The position numbers and the translations under genes are program-made. DNA of 64,000 nucleotides, taken from NCBI GenBank assembly GCA_034189035.1, contig JAXHVA010000008.1, forward strand, positions 12,986 to 76,985, given 5' to 3'. Of the stretch, positions 39,501 to 48,535 are shown piece after piece (the first letter of the stretch is position 1; every line of letters begins with the position of its first letter). Origin of the DNA: JAUXFK01 sp034189035 (GTDB taxonomy: Bacteria; Desulfobacterota; UBA8473). Below the pieces are notes generated by a model. The model saw only the letters and a list, made by a program, of their open reading frames with translations. It had not been told where the DNA came from and did no database searches.

Positions 39501-41336
39501 GAGCCGCAGGAACAGTTTGATCAGGCAGATTCAATTAACGCACCAAATATCGATGATGCTATTATGGAGAATTATTTTGATCTCATGCGCGGTTTCCTAG
39601 ATCAGCAGAGCAGGGTTCTGCAACACTTTGGAATTTTAGAGGAAAATTTACAAAGAGAGGTCTCTTTATCTGATTACAACATGCCCTTTTTAACTTCGAT
39701 CTCTCAGTCAGATAGTCAATATATAGAAGCATGGTGTCATCTCAGTGTCTATGAAGATCAGTTCTTAAGAGATCATATCCTTTCGGGTATCGTCTCTAAC
39801 GAGGACCCTGGTTTACTTGGCCTGTCCTGTGTTCCATTGATGGTCAGTATTGAGATTATGGCAGAAGCCTGCGCTCTTTTAGCTGGTGGCACTGTTCTTA
39901 AAGTGATTGAGAATGTGAAAGCCTTAGCCTGGATAACATTAGACGACGGGGAACTGATGTTAAATGTGCATGCAGAATTGATTGATGCAAAGACAAAAAC
40001 ATATCGAGCTCAAATCTTCAATAAAGGGACGATTGCAATTACAGCTGATTTTTCCTTTGAAAAAGAGTGGTGTATAGATGCAATTCCTGAACTTATCGAA
40101 AAAAGGGAATATCCATGGCAAGGCAACCAACTCTATACCACAGGGATGTTCCATGGCCCGATTTTTCAAAGTATAGAACGAATAACTGGTTGGAATGATA
40201 GAGGTATTGAAGCAAATCTCTCACAGGTAAGTCTTGAAGGTTTCTTTGATACGAATTGCACACCCAATCTGATACTTAACCCGGTATTGTTAGATGCACT
40301 TGGACAGTTAGCCGCGTTCTGGATTGCGCAACACATTGGAACTAACTTCAATAGTTTTCCTTCAACTATAGAGCGAATTGAGCTCTACAGGCAATGTCCA
40401 CAAAATGTTGCAGGATTGAAACTCCGAGCACATCAGCAACAGTTAGCATCTGATGGGATCAATAGGGAAGCAACACGTGCATGGCATTTTGAATGCACCG
40501 ATAAAAAGGGAGAGCCTTTGCTGAGGGCAACACGTCTCGCAAACATCTTTTTCCCGATTCCAAGCTGGTTTTATGAGGTTCGCCGTGATCCTTTAAACGG
40601 TTGGATAGGGAAGCTGAATAAGACTATTGGAGATAAACGAGTGACATTGTGGCAGATACAGCCTTTCTCTGAAGAATTTTGTACCCAATCGGGTGGTATT
40701 TTCTTCCAGATTCTGGCGCACATATTGTTAAGTTTAGATGAGCGAGATGAATGGTGGGAATTGACAACAAATATACGTAAGCGTCGTGAATGGTTACTTG
40801 GACGGGCTTGTATTAAAGAGGCTGTACGTTTCTGGATCTTTCAACAAACAGGGAGGTTGCTATATCCGGCTGATATCGTTATTTTACACGATGAGCAAGG
40901 AGCTCCTTATGTAGATGGATGGTGGAACAACAGTTTTGTACATGCCCCTGAAGTTTCTCTGACTCACAATACAAGACTCACCCTGGCAGCAATAGCTCCG
41001 CCGCAACAACCGGTTGGTGTTGACATAGAACAGATTGGGAGGATTCAACATCCTGAGTTTATAAAGAATTCTCTGACTCATAGTGAGTTGGAATTGCTCA
41101 ATGGGATTACTGATAGTGCTCTACAGGAAAAGCTTCTACGTATTTGGTGTGCGAAAGAAGCTGTTGCGAAATACTTTGGTCTAGGTCTTCAGGGAAGGCC
41201 TGATAAATTTGAGGTCTCATTCATGGACGATGACTGGGAATTTGCTCATGTAAATTATTCTGGAACGCTGGTAGAGACTCTTGTGACTTGTGAAGATGAC
41301 TCGGTTATTGCAATTGCTGCGAATCGATTAATATAA
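36558..41336 (+). CDS. PUFA/polyketide-type synthase, KS-AT-DH-PPTase
   Basis: 1592 aa. Ketosynthase at about residues 8-455 with Cys209 (DAACSSS), His344 (EAHGTG) and His384; the motif around His384 is ISHCIPAAG where GHTKAAAG is normal. Acyltransferase about 572-880 with Ser676 (GHSTGES). A helix ENYFDLMRGFLDQQSRV near 1003 resembles one in the first synthase. Double-hotdog dehydratase about 1060-1345 with His1073 and Asp1246. The C-terminal 180 residues are an Sfp-type phosphopantetheinyl transferase: GVDIEQIGR (Asp1489) and WCAKEAVAKYFGLGL (Lys1533, Glu1534). No ACP is in this chain, so it must work with the ACP of the first synthase or the free ACP downstream, and its PPTase presumably activates both. 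GTG 36558 with AAGGAT is preferred over ATG 36573. Confidence 0.92.
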   Translation: MSREKMNKQEDIAIIGMACIFPQAPNITTFWQNILDSVDAISEPIPEWEANRYLESGRINSSNGGYLKDLYRFDPIEFGIMPNSLDGGEPDHFLALRVAHDALQDAGYIGNGYDHTDTGIILGHSTYLHRGQVSHVQHHIVLDQSLELLRAVFPSLDQRNLSEIRKLLKSKLPQSNTNIAPGLVPNVMTGQIANRLNLKGPNYLIDAACSSSLLAVGAAIDELCNNRCRMMLAGGVNASLPADVCVIFTQLGALSKSGRIRPFEANNDGTLLGEGIGIVVLKRLSHAITDCDRIYAVIRGIGKASDGKGHGLLAPSAEGETLAIERAYSHSGVDPSTVSLIEAHGTGIPLGDKIEISALKNIFGERKGKQGSVAIGSVKSMISHCIPAAGIAGLIKSALALHHRILPPTLCDTVNPELGIDKTPFYVNNTSRPWISRPDIPRRASINAFGFGGINTHAILEQAPTQALRPKELTKWPFELCVFSACTLNKLTEKLNEIANLLGRNADYSAGSIAATLASLDVKNPYRLAIIAKDTEDLIKKIKQALKRLNDNPSVRWSTRNGIIFSKSPLKGKLAFMFPGEGSQYLGMFEDLALYFEKIRNWFDFWRGLYNEAPGETRTDIIFPPQSELTEQRRKELEMRLNDMDVGSEAVFIASQAMDALLKSLGVTPDVMVGHSTGESSALAASGVLDYYNFTQLADFIRKLNRVYQTVLAEGKIPRGKLLTVGALPQSTVEDEITQLNKDVVIAMDNCVNQLILFGDEESIEAVQKKLSNSGGICVPLPFERGYHTPQFSAVSAAFLNYYENIGLKVPSIPLYSCAIADRFPDDENGVRQLASAQWATKVRFRETVSKMYCDDVRYFIEVGPSSNLSSFVNDILGKKEYLSLPTDHRRKNGIEVLLSALAHLYVNGKPLRLKRLFSSRSVMAIDLKEGEQNKQLYLPLANTMPIIHINPEDRSVLNELLRSKNRASHETESTCKMPVFEPQEQFDQADSINAPNIDDAIMENYFDLMRGFLDQQSRVLQHFGILEENLQREVSLSDYNMPFLTSISQSDSQYIEAWCHLSVYEDQFLRDHILSGIVSNEDPGLLGLSCVPLMVSIEIMAEACALLAGGTVLKVIENVKALAWITLDDGELMLNVHAELIDAKTKTYRAQIFNKGTIAITADFSFEKEWCIDAIPELIEKREYPWQGNQLYTTGMFHGPIFQSIERITGWNDRGIEANLSQVSLEGFFDTNCTPNLILNPVLLDALGQLAAFWIAQHIGTNFNSFPSTIERIELYRQCPQNVAGLKLRAHQQQLASDGINREATRAWHFECTDKKGEPLLRATRLANIFFPIPSWFYEVRRDPLNGWIGKLNKTIGDKRVTLWQIQPFSEEFCTQSGGIFFQILAHILLSLDERDEWWELTTNIRKRREWLLGRACIKEAVRFWIFQQTGRLLYPADIVILHDEQGAPYVDGWWNNSFVHAPEVSLTHNTRLTLAAIAPPQQPVGVDIEQIGRIQHPEFIKNSLTHSELELLNGITDSALQEKLLRIWCAKEAVAKYFGLGLQGRPDKFEVSFMDDDWEFAHVNYSGTLVETLVTCEDDSVIAIAANRLI

Positions 41337-41357
41337 AACGAATGAGGAGTGAATATT

Positions 41358-41639
41358 ATGATTGCACCTACCCACGAAACCATTGAAGAAGTACTGATTG
41401 ATATAATAGAGGATTTAATTCAGGACTGGGGATTAGATCTCGACAATGGTGTTACAGGAGACACTTTGTTGGTTAACGATTTGGATTTTGCTTCCGTAGA
41501 TATCATACAACTGTGTGTAGCAATAGAGGAGTATTACAATCAAAAGATGGGTTTTCAGGAACTCCTTATGAAGAATGGTAGCTATATCTCAGATTTATCA
41601 ATAACACAGATGGTTGATTTTATAGGCAGTAGGCTTTAA
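41358..41639 (+). CDS. Free acyl carrier protein
   Basis: 93 aa, acidic, four-helix ACP fold. The phosphopantetheine serine is Ser46 in NDLDFASVDIIQL, a variant of the usual DSL motif with Ala before Ser. A GTG nine bases upstream in frame is possible, but GAGGAG (41345-41349) is placed eight bases from ATG 41358. It sits between the PPTase-bearing synthase and the phosphodiesterase gene (12 bp) in the same operon. It likely carries a starter unit or the finished acyl chain, or supplies the second synthase, which lacks its own ACP. Confidence 0.88.
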   Translation: MIAPTHETIEEVLIDIIEDLIQDWGLDLDNGVTGDTLLVNDLDFASVDIIQLCVAIEEYYNQKMGFQELLMKNGSYISDLSITQMVDFIGSRL

Positions 41640-41651
41640 GGGAGGGAAAAA

Positions 41652-43253
41652 ATGAGTACACGTACTTTGTTTATTGGCTTAGATGGTGCAACTTTTAAAA
41701 TATTGGATGACCTCATGGATCATACCAAAGACAAAGAGCCTGTAATGCCTTTTTTATCGAAAATATATGAGGAAGGTGTGCGCAGCAAACTGCTCTCGAC
41801 TCCAAACCCCTTAACCCCTCCTGCATGGGTATCTTTAATGACAGGAAGAACCCCAGGAAATCATGGTGTCTTCGATTTTATTCGTACAGAGGAGAATGGT
41901 GATGATGTGTTCTTCACCTTATATGATTCGAGAGACAATCAGGCGGAAACTATATGGTCGATAGCCAGTCGCCATGGAAAAAAAATCACTGTACTGAATT
42001 TTCCTTTTACCGCTCCTCCCCAAAAAGGCCTCAATGGTTTTATGGTTCCGGGGTTTATCCCATGGCGTCATCTACGCCGTAATACAGTACCGACTGATTT
42101 ATATGATCGCCTTAAGGCCTTACCCGAATTTAATCCCAAGGAGTTGGCATGGGATTTTGAACGTGAAAAGCAGGCTGTAAACTACCTGTCCGATGAGGAT
42201 CGTGAAAGGTGGATTCGTTATCACCTGCCCCGTGAGCACCAGTGGTTCAGAATTGCAGAATACCTTCTTATTGAAGAAGCCCCCGATTTGATGGCCGTGA
42301 TGTTTGATGGAGTTGATAAACTTCAGCATCAGGCTTGGTTGTTTTTGGACCCCAGTCTGCAAACAGGCATTTCCAGTACGTATCACCGAAACATACGAAA
42401 TTTGTGTATGGACTACTTCAGAAAACTCGATGGATACATTCAAAATCTAGTAAATGCAGCTGGATCTGATGCACAGGTGTTTATTGCATCAGACCATGGT
42501 TTTACGACTACGTATGAGATTGTCCGTATTAATTCATACCTCCACAAAAAAGGATATTTGAAATGGAAGCAAATGCCAGATACCGAAGAGGCCTTGCGGC
42601 GTGAAGACAGCATGTTTGCAAACCTCGATTGGAAAAATACTGTTGCTTATTGTGGTACACCTTCAAGCAACGGAATAAAGATTCGCAAAGCTCAAAACCC
42701 GGGTGAAACAGGAATTAGACCAGAAGACTATGAGACATGTAGAGAAGAGCTGATCCATGACTTGAAAGAGCTCAGAGATCCAAGAACACAAGAGCGTATT
42801 ATAACCAGCATATTCAAACGCGAAGAGGTCTTTGCAGGACCAGCAATGGAAGATGCTCCTGATTTGCTGTTGGTCTTACGGGACTTTGGTTTTGTTTCGA
42901 TCAAGAATAATGAGAGGATCATAGAACAACGTGAAGAACTCGCAGGAACGCATCATCCTGAAGGTGTATTTTTTGCCTGCGGTCCAGGGATAAAACGAGG
43001 TGAAACTGTTGATATGTTTGATATTGTCGATGTTGGAGCAACCCTGCTTTATAGCTTGGGTCTTGCGGTTCCCTCTGATATTGAAGGGCAAGTACCTGAA
43101 TCGATTTTTACAAGACAACATCTGGCAAAAGAACCTATAGTCATTGGCAATCATTCGATGTGTCAAACAATGAATGATAACTCAGAAACGATCTCTGAAG
43201 AAGAAAAAAATCAACTTATTGCTCAGTTAAAGATGTTGGGCTATATGGAGTAA
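41652..43253 (+). CDS. Alkaline-phosphatase-superfamily phosphodiesterase
   Basis: 533 aa, cytoplasmic (no signal peptide). It matches type I phosphodiesterase/nucleotide pyrophosphatase-like enzymes: metal ligand Asp11 in FIGLDGATF, nucleophile region NPLTPPAWVSLMTG (Thr55 the best candidate), FDGVDKLQHQAW, ASDHGF and GTHHPEG, together forming the two-metal site. These enzymes cleave phosphate esters or transfer phosphoryl-linked groups. In a lipid cluster it could process a phospho- or nucleotide-activated head group; this is inference. It is preceded by a strong GGGAGGG site, and the next gene starts five bases after its stop codon. Confidence 0.87.
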   Translation: MSTRTLFIGLDGATFKILDDLMDHTKDKEPVMPFLSKIYEEGVRSKLLSTPNPLTPPAWVSLMTGRTPGNHGVFDFIRTEENGDDVFFTLYDSRDNQAETIWSIASRHGKKITVLNFPFTAPPQKGLNGFMVPGFIPWRHLRRNTVPTDLYDRLKALPEFNPKELAWDFEREKQAVNYLSDEDRERWIRYHLPREHQWFRIAEYLLIEEAPDLMAVMFDGVDKLQHQAWLFLDPSLQTGISSTYHRNIRNLCMDYFRKLDGYIQNLVNAAGSDAQVFIASDHGFTTTYEIVRINSYLHKKGYLKWKQMPDTEEALRREDSMFANLDWKNTVAYCGTPSSNGIKIRKAQNPGETGIRPEDYETCREELIHDLKELRDPRTQERIITSIFKREEVFAGPAMEDAPDLLLVLRDFGFVSIKNNERIIEQREELAGTHHPEGVFFACGPGIKRGETVDMFDIVDVGATLLYSLGLAVPSDIEGQVPESIFTRQHLAKEPIVIGNHSMCQTMNDNSETISEEEKNQLIAQLKMLGYME

Positions 43254-43258
43254 ATACC

Positions 43259-44299
43259 ATGCCATCCGTTGAGGTCAATGGTGTTCAAATCAATTATATC
43301 CAATTTGATTGTGAATCTGAAAACAGCTGTGAAGACATAGTGATGATACATGGGCTGGCTACGAATCTGGCTTTTTGGTATTTTCACTATGTGCCCGAAT
43401 TTTCAAAGTACTATCGAATTACCCTATATGATCTGCGAGGACATGGCAGGTCTGCTATAACAGCCAATGGCTACTTACCTAAAAATATGGCTATAGATTT
43501 AAAGCAGTTTCTGGATTATCTATACATTAAACGTGCTCACTTTATAGCGCATAGTTTTGGAGGTGTTGTTGCATTGAATCTGGCCTGCATGAATCCGGAT
43601 CGTTTTGCCAGTTTAGTCTTGGCTGACACACATATTGATGCAGCACGCATACTTCAAGAAAAAAGCGATTGTGAGTTCGAGAGAAGGATTCAGCCTATTT
43701 TAGATCGAAATGGTCTCAATATTGATGCAAGAGACCCATATTTTGGCTATAGACTTTTAAGCGCAGTAGCACATCTGCAAAACCAGAATGTAAAGATATC
43801 TAAAGAGTTGCACAATTTAGCGTATCCCTTTACTGGAAGAAACAGTAAACGCACTGCAAACCAGTGGTTAAAATTGATGGAAAAAACACAGGCAGAAAAA
43901 GAGTTAATGGGTAATGATAATTTGACATTGGATGCTCTGCGGAGGCTGACCTTTCCCATACTCGCAATCTATGGTGAGTATTCACATGCCATGCCAACGG
44001 GGAGAGAACTCCTCAAAGTATGGCCGCACGCTGATTTTCGTAAGATACATAAAGCTGGCCATTTTTTTCCGACTACGCGTCCTTCTGATTTCATCAAAAG
44101 CTGGAGACAGTTTATTCGTGGTGCGCTGATAGATAAGGTTCCTCTAAGGAAGGGAGATAATGGTAAAAGATACTTTAGGAGTGATCGATTCTTTATCAAA
44201 GACGATAAATGGTTTTTTTATACCAGAGAATCAACAAAAAAGGGACCCTTTGCCGATTTCAATGAAGCTCAAGAGTATCTTTCGGCGAATTATTTATAA
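43259..44299 (+). CDS. Alpha/beta hydrolase with C-terminal DUF6316-like domain
   Basis: 346 aa. Residues 1-285 are an alpha/beta hydrolase: oxyanion segment MIHGLATN, nucleophile Ser99 in AHSFGG, catalytic His268 in AGHFFP. The acidic member is unclear, because the usual GxxD position reads GEYS, so Glu may substitute or activity may be altered. Residues about 290-346 (RSDRFF, WFFYTRES, GPF, EAQEYL) resemble the small DUF6316 domain. It lies five bases after the phosphodiesterase gene, so the two are cotranslated. With no thioesterase domain in the synthases, product release from ACP is an attractive but unproven role. Confidence 0.83.
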   Translation: MPSVEVNGVQINYIQFDCESENSCEDIVMIHGLATNLAFWYFHYVPEFSKYYRITLYDLRGHGRSAITANGYLPKNMAIDLKQFLDYLYIKRAHFIAHSFGGVVALNLACMNPDRFASLVLADTHIDAARILQEKSDCEFERRIQPILDRNGLNIDARDPYFGYRLLSAVAHLQNQNVKISKELHNLAYPFTGRNSKRTANQWLKLMEKTQAEKELMGNDNLTLDALRRLTFPILAIYGEYSHAMPTGRELLKVWPHADFRKIHKAGHFFPTTRPSDFIKSWRQFIRGALIDKVPLRKGDNGKRYFRSDRFFIKDDKWFFYTRESTKKGPFADFNEAQEYLSANYL

Positions 44300-44348
44300 A
44301 GCACAAACGTTTCGAGTTACTTTACGTGGTTATAGGGAAGCATGACTC

Positions 44349-45806
44349 GTGAACTCAACTAACAGGCTGGGAATATCTCCTGGATTTTCTCAGAAAGATT
44401 TTAATCTGATTGCCTATGGTGGTTTTGGCGATGGGCTTAATGCATATGCCCATTCAATGGCTTGGTTTAATGATTATCTTTATGTAGCAACTATGCGTGG
44501 GAACTTCCCATTGATGAAAGCGCGTTTACCAATAGGTATGGATCCATGGCCTGTTGAGTGCCCAGAGAATCCTTTTGATCTCGATTTACATGCAGAGATA
44601 TGGCGTTATAGCCTGCATGATGACTCTTGGGAAAGAGTGCATAAATCGCCGACTATAATTGGCACTCACGGGAAGCCAATCCCGCGGGAGTTGGGATGCC
44701 GTGGAATGCTCGTGTATCAGGCTGATGAAGATGATGTGCCAGCTCTTTTTGTCAGCACCTGGTCTCCGGCAAAGGGACCTGGCCCCGTATTATTGCGATC
44801 TTTAGATGGAAAAAAATTCGAACCATCATGTGAGCCTGGTTTATTGGGTTTACCTGTAACAACTATACGTACGATGACACAGTTTAAAGGCCGTCTTTAC
44901 ACCACACCTGCAGGTTCTCGTGGTGGGAATCCAAATGTATCTTCACATTCAATCGTGTATGAAAGCAAGGATCCAGCTCAAGGGAAATGGGAACCGGTAA
45001 GTGAATTTGGTTTTGGTGACACTGGCAATAAGACAGTCTTTGAAATGACAGGTTTCGGTGATTATCTTTACGTGGGCACCTTTAATTTAGAGGGGTATCA
45101 GATATGGCGTACAACTGCAGAAGGTGAAACACCTTATCATTGGGGAAAAGTCATCGAACGAGGGGCGTATCGAGGTGAACTCAATCAATGCGTCCTCAGT
45201 ATGTATCCATTTAAGGGGGCCCTTTATGTCGGCAGTGCTATACAAGGAGGAGGGATTGACCGACAAAATAAGATTGGGCCTGCAGCCCCCGAGTTGATCC
45301 GTATCTTCGAAGATGGGCATTGGGATTTATTGGTTGGTCAGCCTCGCAATACACCGGATGGTTACAAACCACCTCTTTCAGGATATTTTCCAGGGTTTGA
45401 TAATTTTTTTAACGGCTATTTTTGGCGTATGTGCGAACATAATGACTGGCTTTATCTTTCCACCCTTGATTGGAGCTCTGTAATCGGCTATGCGCATAGA
45501 GGAACATGGCCGGAAGCATTCACCAATATCATTAACCACCTTGGAGTGGATTTTTTTATGGAGAATCAGTCGGGTTTTGACTTATATCGAAGTTTTGATG
45601 GAGAGAATTGGGTACCAGTGACAACAAACGGGATGGGAAACCCGTATAACTTTGGATTGCGTACGTTAGTATCATCCCCATATGGGCTTTTTCTCGGTAC
45701 CGCTAATCCCTTTGGACCAAGAATCATACCCGTGCGCGGAGATAGATACGTTCATAATCCACGTGGTGGCTGTGAAGTATACTTTGCTCCAGATCACAAA
45801 TACTGA
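44349..45806 (+). CDS. Beta-propeller-like protein A, cytoplasmic
   Basis: 485 aa without a signal peptide. It has about seven repeats of the kind MAWFNDYLYVATMRG, FGDYLYVGTFNLEGYQIWRT and CEHNDWLYLSTLD, each predicting a four-stranded propeller blade. The last blade has GMGNPYNFGLRTL, which is shared with propeller C (GLGNPLNYGIRTL). It is related to propeller B at 48536. The start is GTG 44349; an ATG at 44342 in another frame reads only six codons. No catalytic residues can be assigned; a scaffold or ligand-binding function is plausible. It is part of the megasynthase operon. Confidence 0.75.
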   Translation: MNSTNRLGISPGFSQKDFNLIAYGGFGDGLNAYAHSMAWFNDYLYVATMRGNFPLMKARLPIGMDPWPVECPENPFDLDLHAEIWRYSLHDDSWERVHKSPTIIGTHGKPIPRELGCRGMLVYQADEDDVPALFVSTWSPAKGPGPVLLRSLDGKKFEPSCEPGLLGLPVTTIRTMTQFKGRLYTTPAGSRGGNPNVSSHSIVYESKDPAQGKWEPVSEFGFGDTGNKTVFEMTGFGDYLYVGTFNLEGYQIWRTTAEGETPYHWGKVIERGAYRGELNQCVLSMYPFKGALYVGSAIQGGGIDRQNKIGPAAPELIRIFEDGHWDLLVGQPRNTPDGYKPPLSGYFPGFDNFFNGYFWRMCEHNDWLYLSTLDWSSVIGYAHRGTWPEAFTNIINHLGVDFFMENQSGFDLYRSFDGENWVPVTTNGMGNPYNFGLRTLVSSPYGLFLGTANPFGPRIIPVRGDRYVHNPRGGCEVYFAPDHKY

Positions 45807-45909
45807 ACACTGAGTAAAATTGTCATTACAAAAATCATCATTCGCAAGAATGAGATCAATTTAAACCTACTAAGCACACTGATACATAAAAGGTAAAAGG
45901 ACAAAATAA

Positions 45910-48408
45910 ATGAGTCAGGAACCTCAAAAGGTTGCGATTCCTACTATCTTACGCAAAAGATTAAAGGCATTTTTGATAAGGCAGGGGAAAAAGCAACATT
46001 ATATTCTAGTAGATCAAGTAAGAAACGAAACATATCAGTTTGAACCCTGGCAGTTTTTTATCTTGGAAATTTTACATGGATGTGATGACTTCTCAAAACT
46101 TGCTTCTGTCTTTAAAGATCGTTTTGGACAATCCATAAAAGACAATGAATTAGAAGAGCTGCTCAACATAATCGTCGATAATAAGCTTTTTAGTCTAGCA
46201 GCACTCTCACATCCAATATTCAAGGCCTTTAATAAAAAAAGAATCACTCAGCACAGTCAAGAATTGTCTGAAGAGTCATATTATGAAACAGCAGGTAAGA
46301 AGATTAATATCAGTGAAAAGAAGACATCCCATGAAACACAAGCAAAACCATCAGCTGCAAAGAATACAGAATCCCAGAATAATACTGCAACAAAACGAAC
46401 CGCTAAATTAAATGAAGGTCCATTACCTCCGGGGATACATGATGCAATCGGCCTTGACGACACCATGCGTAACAGGGGGTGGAAACTTTTTAATCCTAGC
46501 AACTTGTTAAAGCGAATTCAACCCCTGTTGTTACCTTTAAGACATACAATTTACCTGCTTCCAGTACTTTTCATCGCAGCTTTCTTTGTATCATTTCGTT
46601 ATCTTTATCTTATTGAGGAAGATCTGAGCCGTTTATACGGTGCCATGTCATTTATTAAACATGCCTTACTCAGTATGGTCACCGTTAACTTGCTAGTAAC
46701 AATGGTGACAGCACTCGTTGCTTATACTTACCGTGCAACGGTAAGTGCATTCTGTATCGTTTTTATACTCGGCTTTTTCCCTCGCTTTATGGTTCGGATC
46801 GGCCATGTTCGGCAGCTATCACGTCGTGAACGGATATGGTTGCACTCAGCCCCTTTAATGCTACGTCTGGGGCTATTTGGTTTCGGTATATTACTCTGGT
46901 TTAACACAAGGGCCATGGACGATTTCTTACACCTTTTTGGACTAGCAATAGCCGGTGCCAGTATGATCTCCTTCTTTATAACGGTAAATCCATTGGTAAA
47001 AAGCAATGGGTATCACTTACTCTCCGCTTTTCTAAATGAGCCACACCTGAGGGGAAAATCTTACATGTCGCTTATGAATAAGTTTCGGGGGAATGTTTAC
47101 AAAAAAGTAGATAATAATGTGCTGGCAGCCTATGGGTTGGCATCCATTGTATTCATGATCGTAGCATTTTCTGTGCTTTTATTTCTCTTCGGCCGCTTTC
47201 TCAAAATATACTTCGGAGGTGTCGGAGTACTATTATTTGGGTTCATAACCCTCATTTTAGTACTTCGTATGATCGCAAAGTTCAAAAAGATCGGGCAGGT
47301 CTATGAACGTTCTGTACAATTTCAACGTTGGAGAGATCGTACATTGCCAAAAGTAAAGAATGATACAGTAGTCTCAAAACGCCAAAATACATTTATAACA
47401 TACTTGAAGCGGGCAACACCTCTATTTTTCTTGGGACTACTGTTTATACCCTACAACTATGAACCAGGCGGGGACTTCGTTGTCTTGCCGAATCAGCAGC
47501 AGGAAATCACATCAGAAATTTCCGGCATCATAGAAAAAATCTACTTTGATGGTGGAGAGTTCTTAAAAAAGGGTACTGTAATCGGACAACTTTCTCACAG
47601 TGATTACCTAGCTGAGTTGAAGATCTGCACTGCAAAAATACAAGAACAACAAGCAGTGATAAACGATTTAAAATCCCGGCCAAGACCCGAGGAGGTCCGC
47701 CTCGCAGAATCAGCCCTAGAAGTTGAAAAGACTCGAGCAGAATTCAGCAAAGGGAAGTTACGTCGCCTCAATAAACTCTATAAAGAAGGAACCGTTTCAT
47801 TTGAAGAGCTCGATGATGCAAAAAGAGAGTATGCAATCGATCTTGATCAAGTAAAAGAAAAACAAGCTAACTTAGATTTAATAAAGCTGGGAGCGTCACC
47901 TGACCAAATTGCTGCTGCTGAAGCGAGTTTACAAAAATGGCAAGAAGAACTCAACTATTTTCAAGAAAAGATCGAAGAATCAATTTTTTATATGCCATTT
48001 GATGGAAAACTCGTTACTATGCATCTTAAACAAAAAATCGGTAGCTACTTAAACAAAGGAGATACTCTCGCTGTAGTTGAAAATACAGATCAGGTTCTGG
48101 CACAGATCGATGTGCCTGAATCTGATATAAGCTATGTCAAAGAGAATGCAAAGGTGAGGATTCGACCTTATGTATATTATAATCAGGACTTTTCTGGGCT
48201 GATTACAGCAATTGATTCAAATGTATCAGAAGAACGCTTTGGGAAGGTAGTTCGGGTCATTACATCACTGGAAAATAAAGACAGACAATTAAAAACAGGA
48301 ATGACTGGATACGCGAAAATCACAAGTGATACAATGCCCGTTTGGAAGGTCTTTTCTTTGGCAATCATTCGTTTTATCAAGGTAGAAGTCTGGTCATGGA
48401 TTCCTTGA
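45910..48408 (+). CDS. PqqD-like/M50-like/HlyD fusion membrane protein
   Basis: 832 aa. Residues 1-110 resemble a PqqD-type winged domain (HYILVDQVRNETYQFEPWQF, ILHGCDD). A charged linker leads to at least six transmembrane helices (about 200-440), laid out like M50-family membrane peptidases; NPLVKSNGYHLLSAFLN matches their second metal motif, but with Asn in place of the metal-binding Asp, and no HExxH exists anywhere. After another helix, residues about 530-832 are an HlyD-type adaptor: lipoyl halves around a coiled coil (about 575-690) and a beta-barrel. It probably forms an inner-membrane-anchored conduit with the NodT-like channel encoded 3.8 kb downstream. With protease activity apparently lost, it may handle the cluster's lipid product. 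No ABC or RND motor is in the cluster. Confidence 0.82.
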   Translation: MSQEPQKVAIPTILRKRLKAFLIRQGKKQHYILVDQVRNETYQFEPWQFFILEILHGCDDFSKLASVFKDRFGQSIKDNELEELLNIIVDNKLFSLAALSHPIFKAFNKKRITQHSQELSEESYYETAGKKINISEKKTSHETQAKPSAAKNTESQNNTATKRTAKLNEGPLPPGIHDAIGLDDTMRNRGWKLFNPSNLLKRIQPLLLPLRHTIYLLPVLFIAAFFVSFRYLYLIEEDLSRLYGAMSFIKHALLSMVTVNLLVTMVTALVAYTYRATVSAFCIVFILGFFPRFMVRIGHVRQLSRRERIWLHSAPLMLRLGLFGFGILLWFNTRAMDDFLHLFGLAIAGASMISFFITVNPLVKSNGYHLLSAFLNEPHLRGKSYMSLMNKFRGNVYKKVDNNVLAAYGLASIVFMIVAFSVLLFLFGRFLKIYFGGVGVLLFGFITLILVLRMIAKFKKIGQVYERSVQFQRWRDRTLPKVKNDTVVSKRQNTFITYLKRATPLFFLGLLFIPYNYEPGGDFVVLPNQQQEITSEISGIIEKIYFDGGEFLKKGTVIGQLSHSDYLAELKICTAKIQEQQAVINDLKSRPRPEEVRLAESALEVEKTRAEFSKGKLRRLNKLYKEGTVSFEELDDAKREYAIDLDQVKEKQANLDLIKLGASPDQIAAAEASLQKWQEELNYFQEKIEESIFYMPFDGKLVTMHLKQKIGSYLNKGDTLAVVENTDQVLAQIDVPESDISYVKENAKVRIRPYVYYNQDFSGLITAIDSNVSEERFGKVVRVITSLENKDRQLKTGMTGYAKITSDTMPVWKVFSLAIIRFIKVEVWSWIP

Positions 48409-48535
48409 AATTTTATAACATCTCAAAGGAGTTGCTATCAACAGCATTTTCGAGTTTACTCTATGGCCCTTAGTTATCTTTACACAACAGATTCTGTTTT
48501 TTTTCGAAGAAGACAGTAAAAGAAAGGAATTACGT

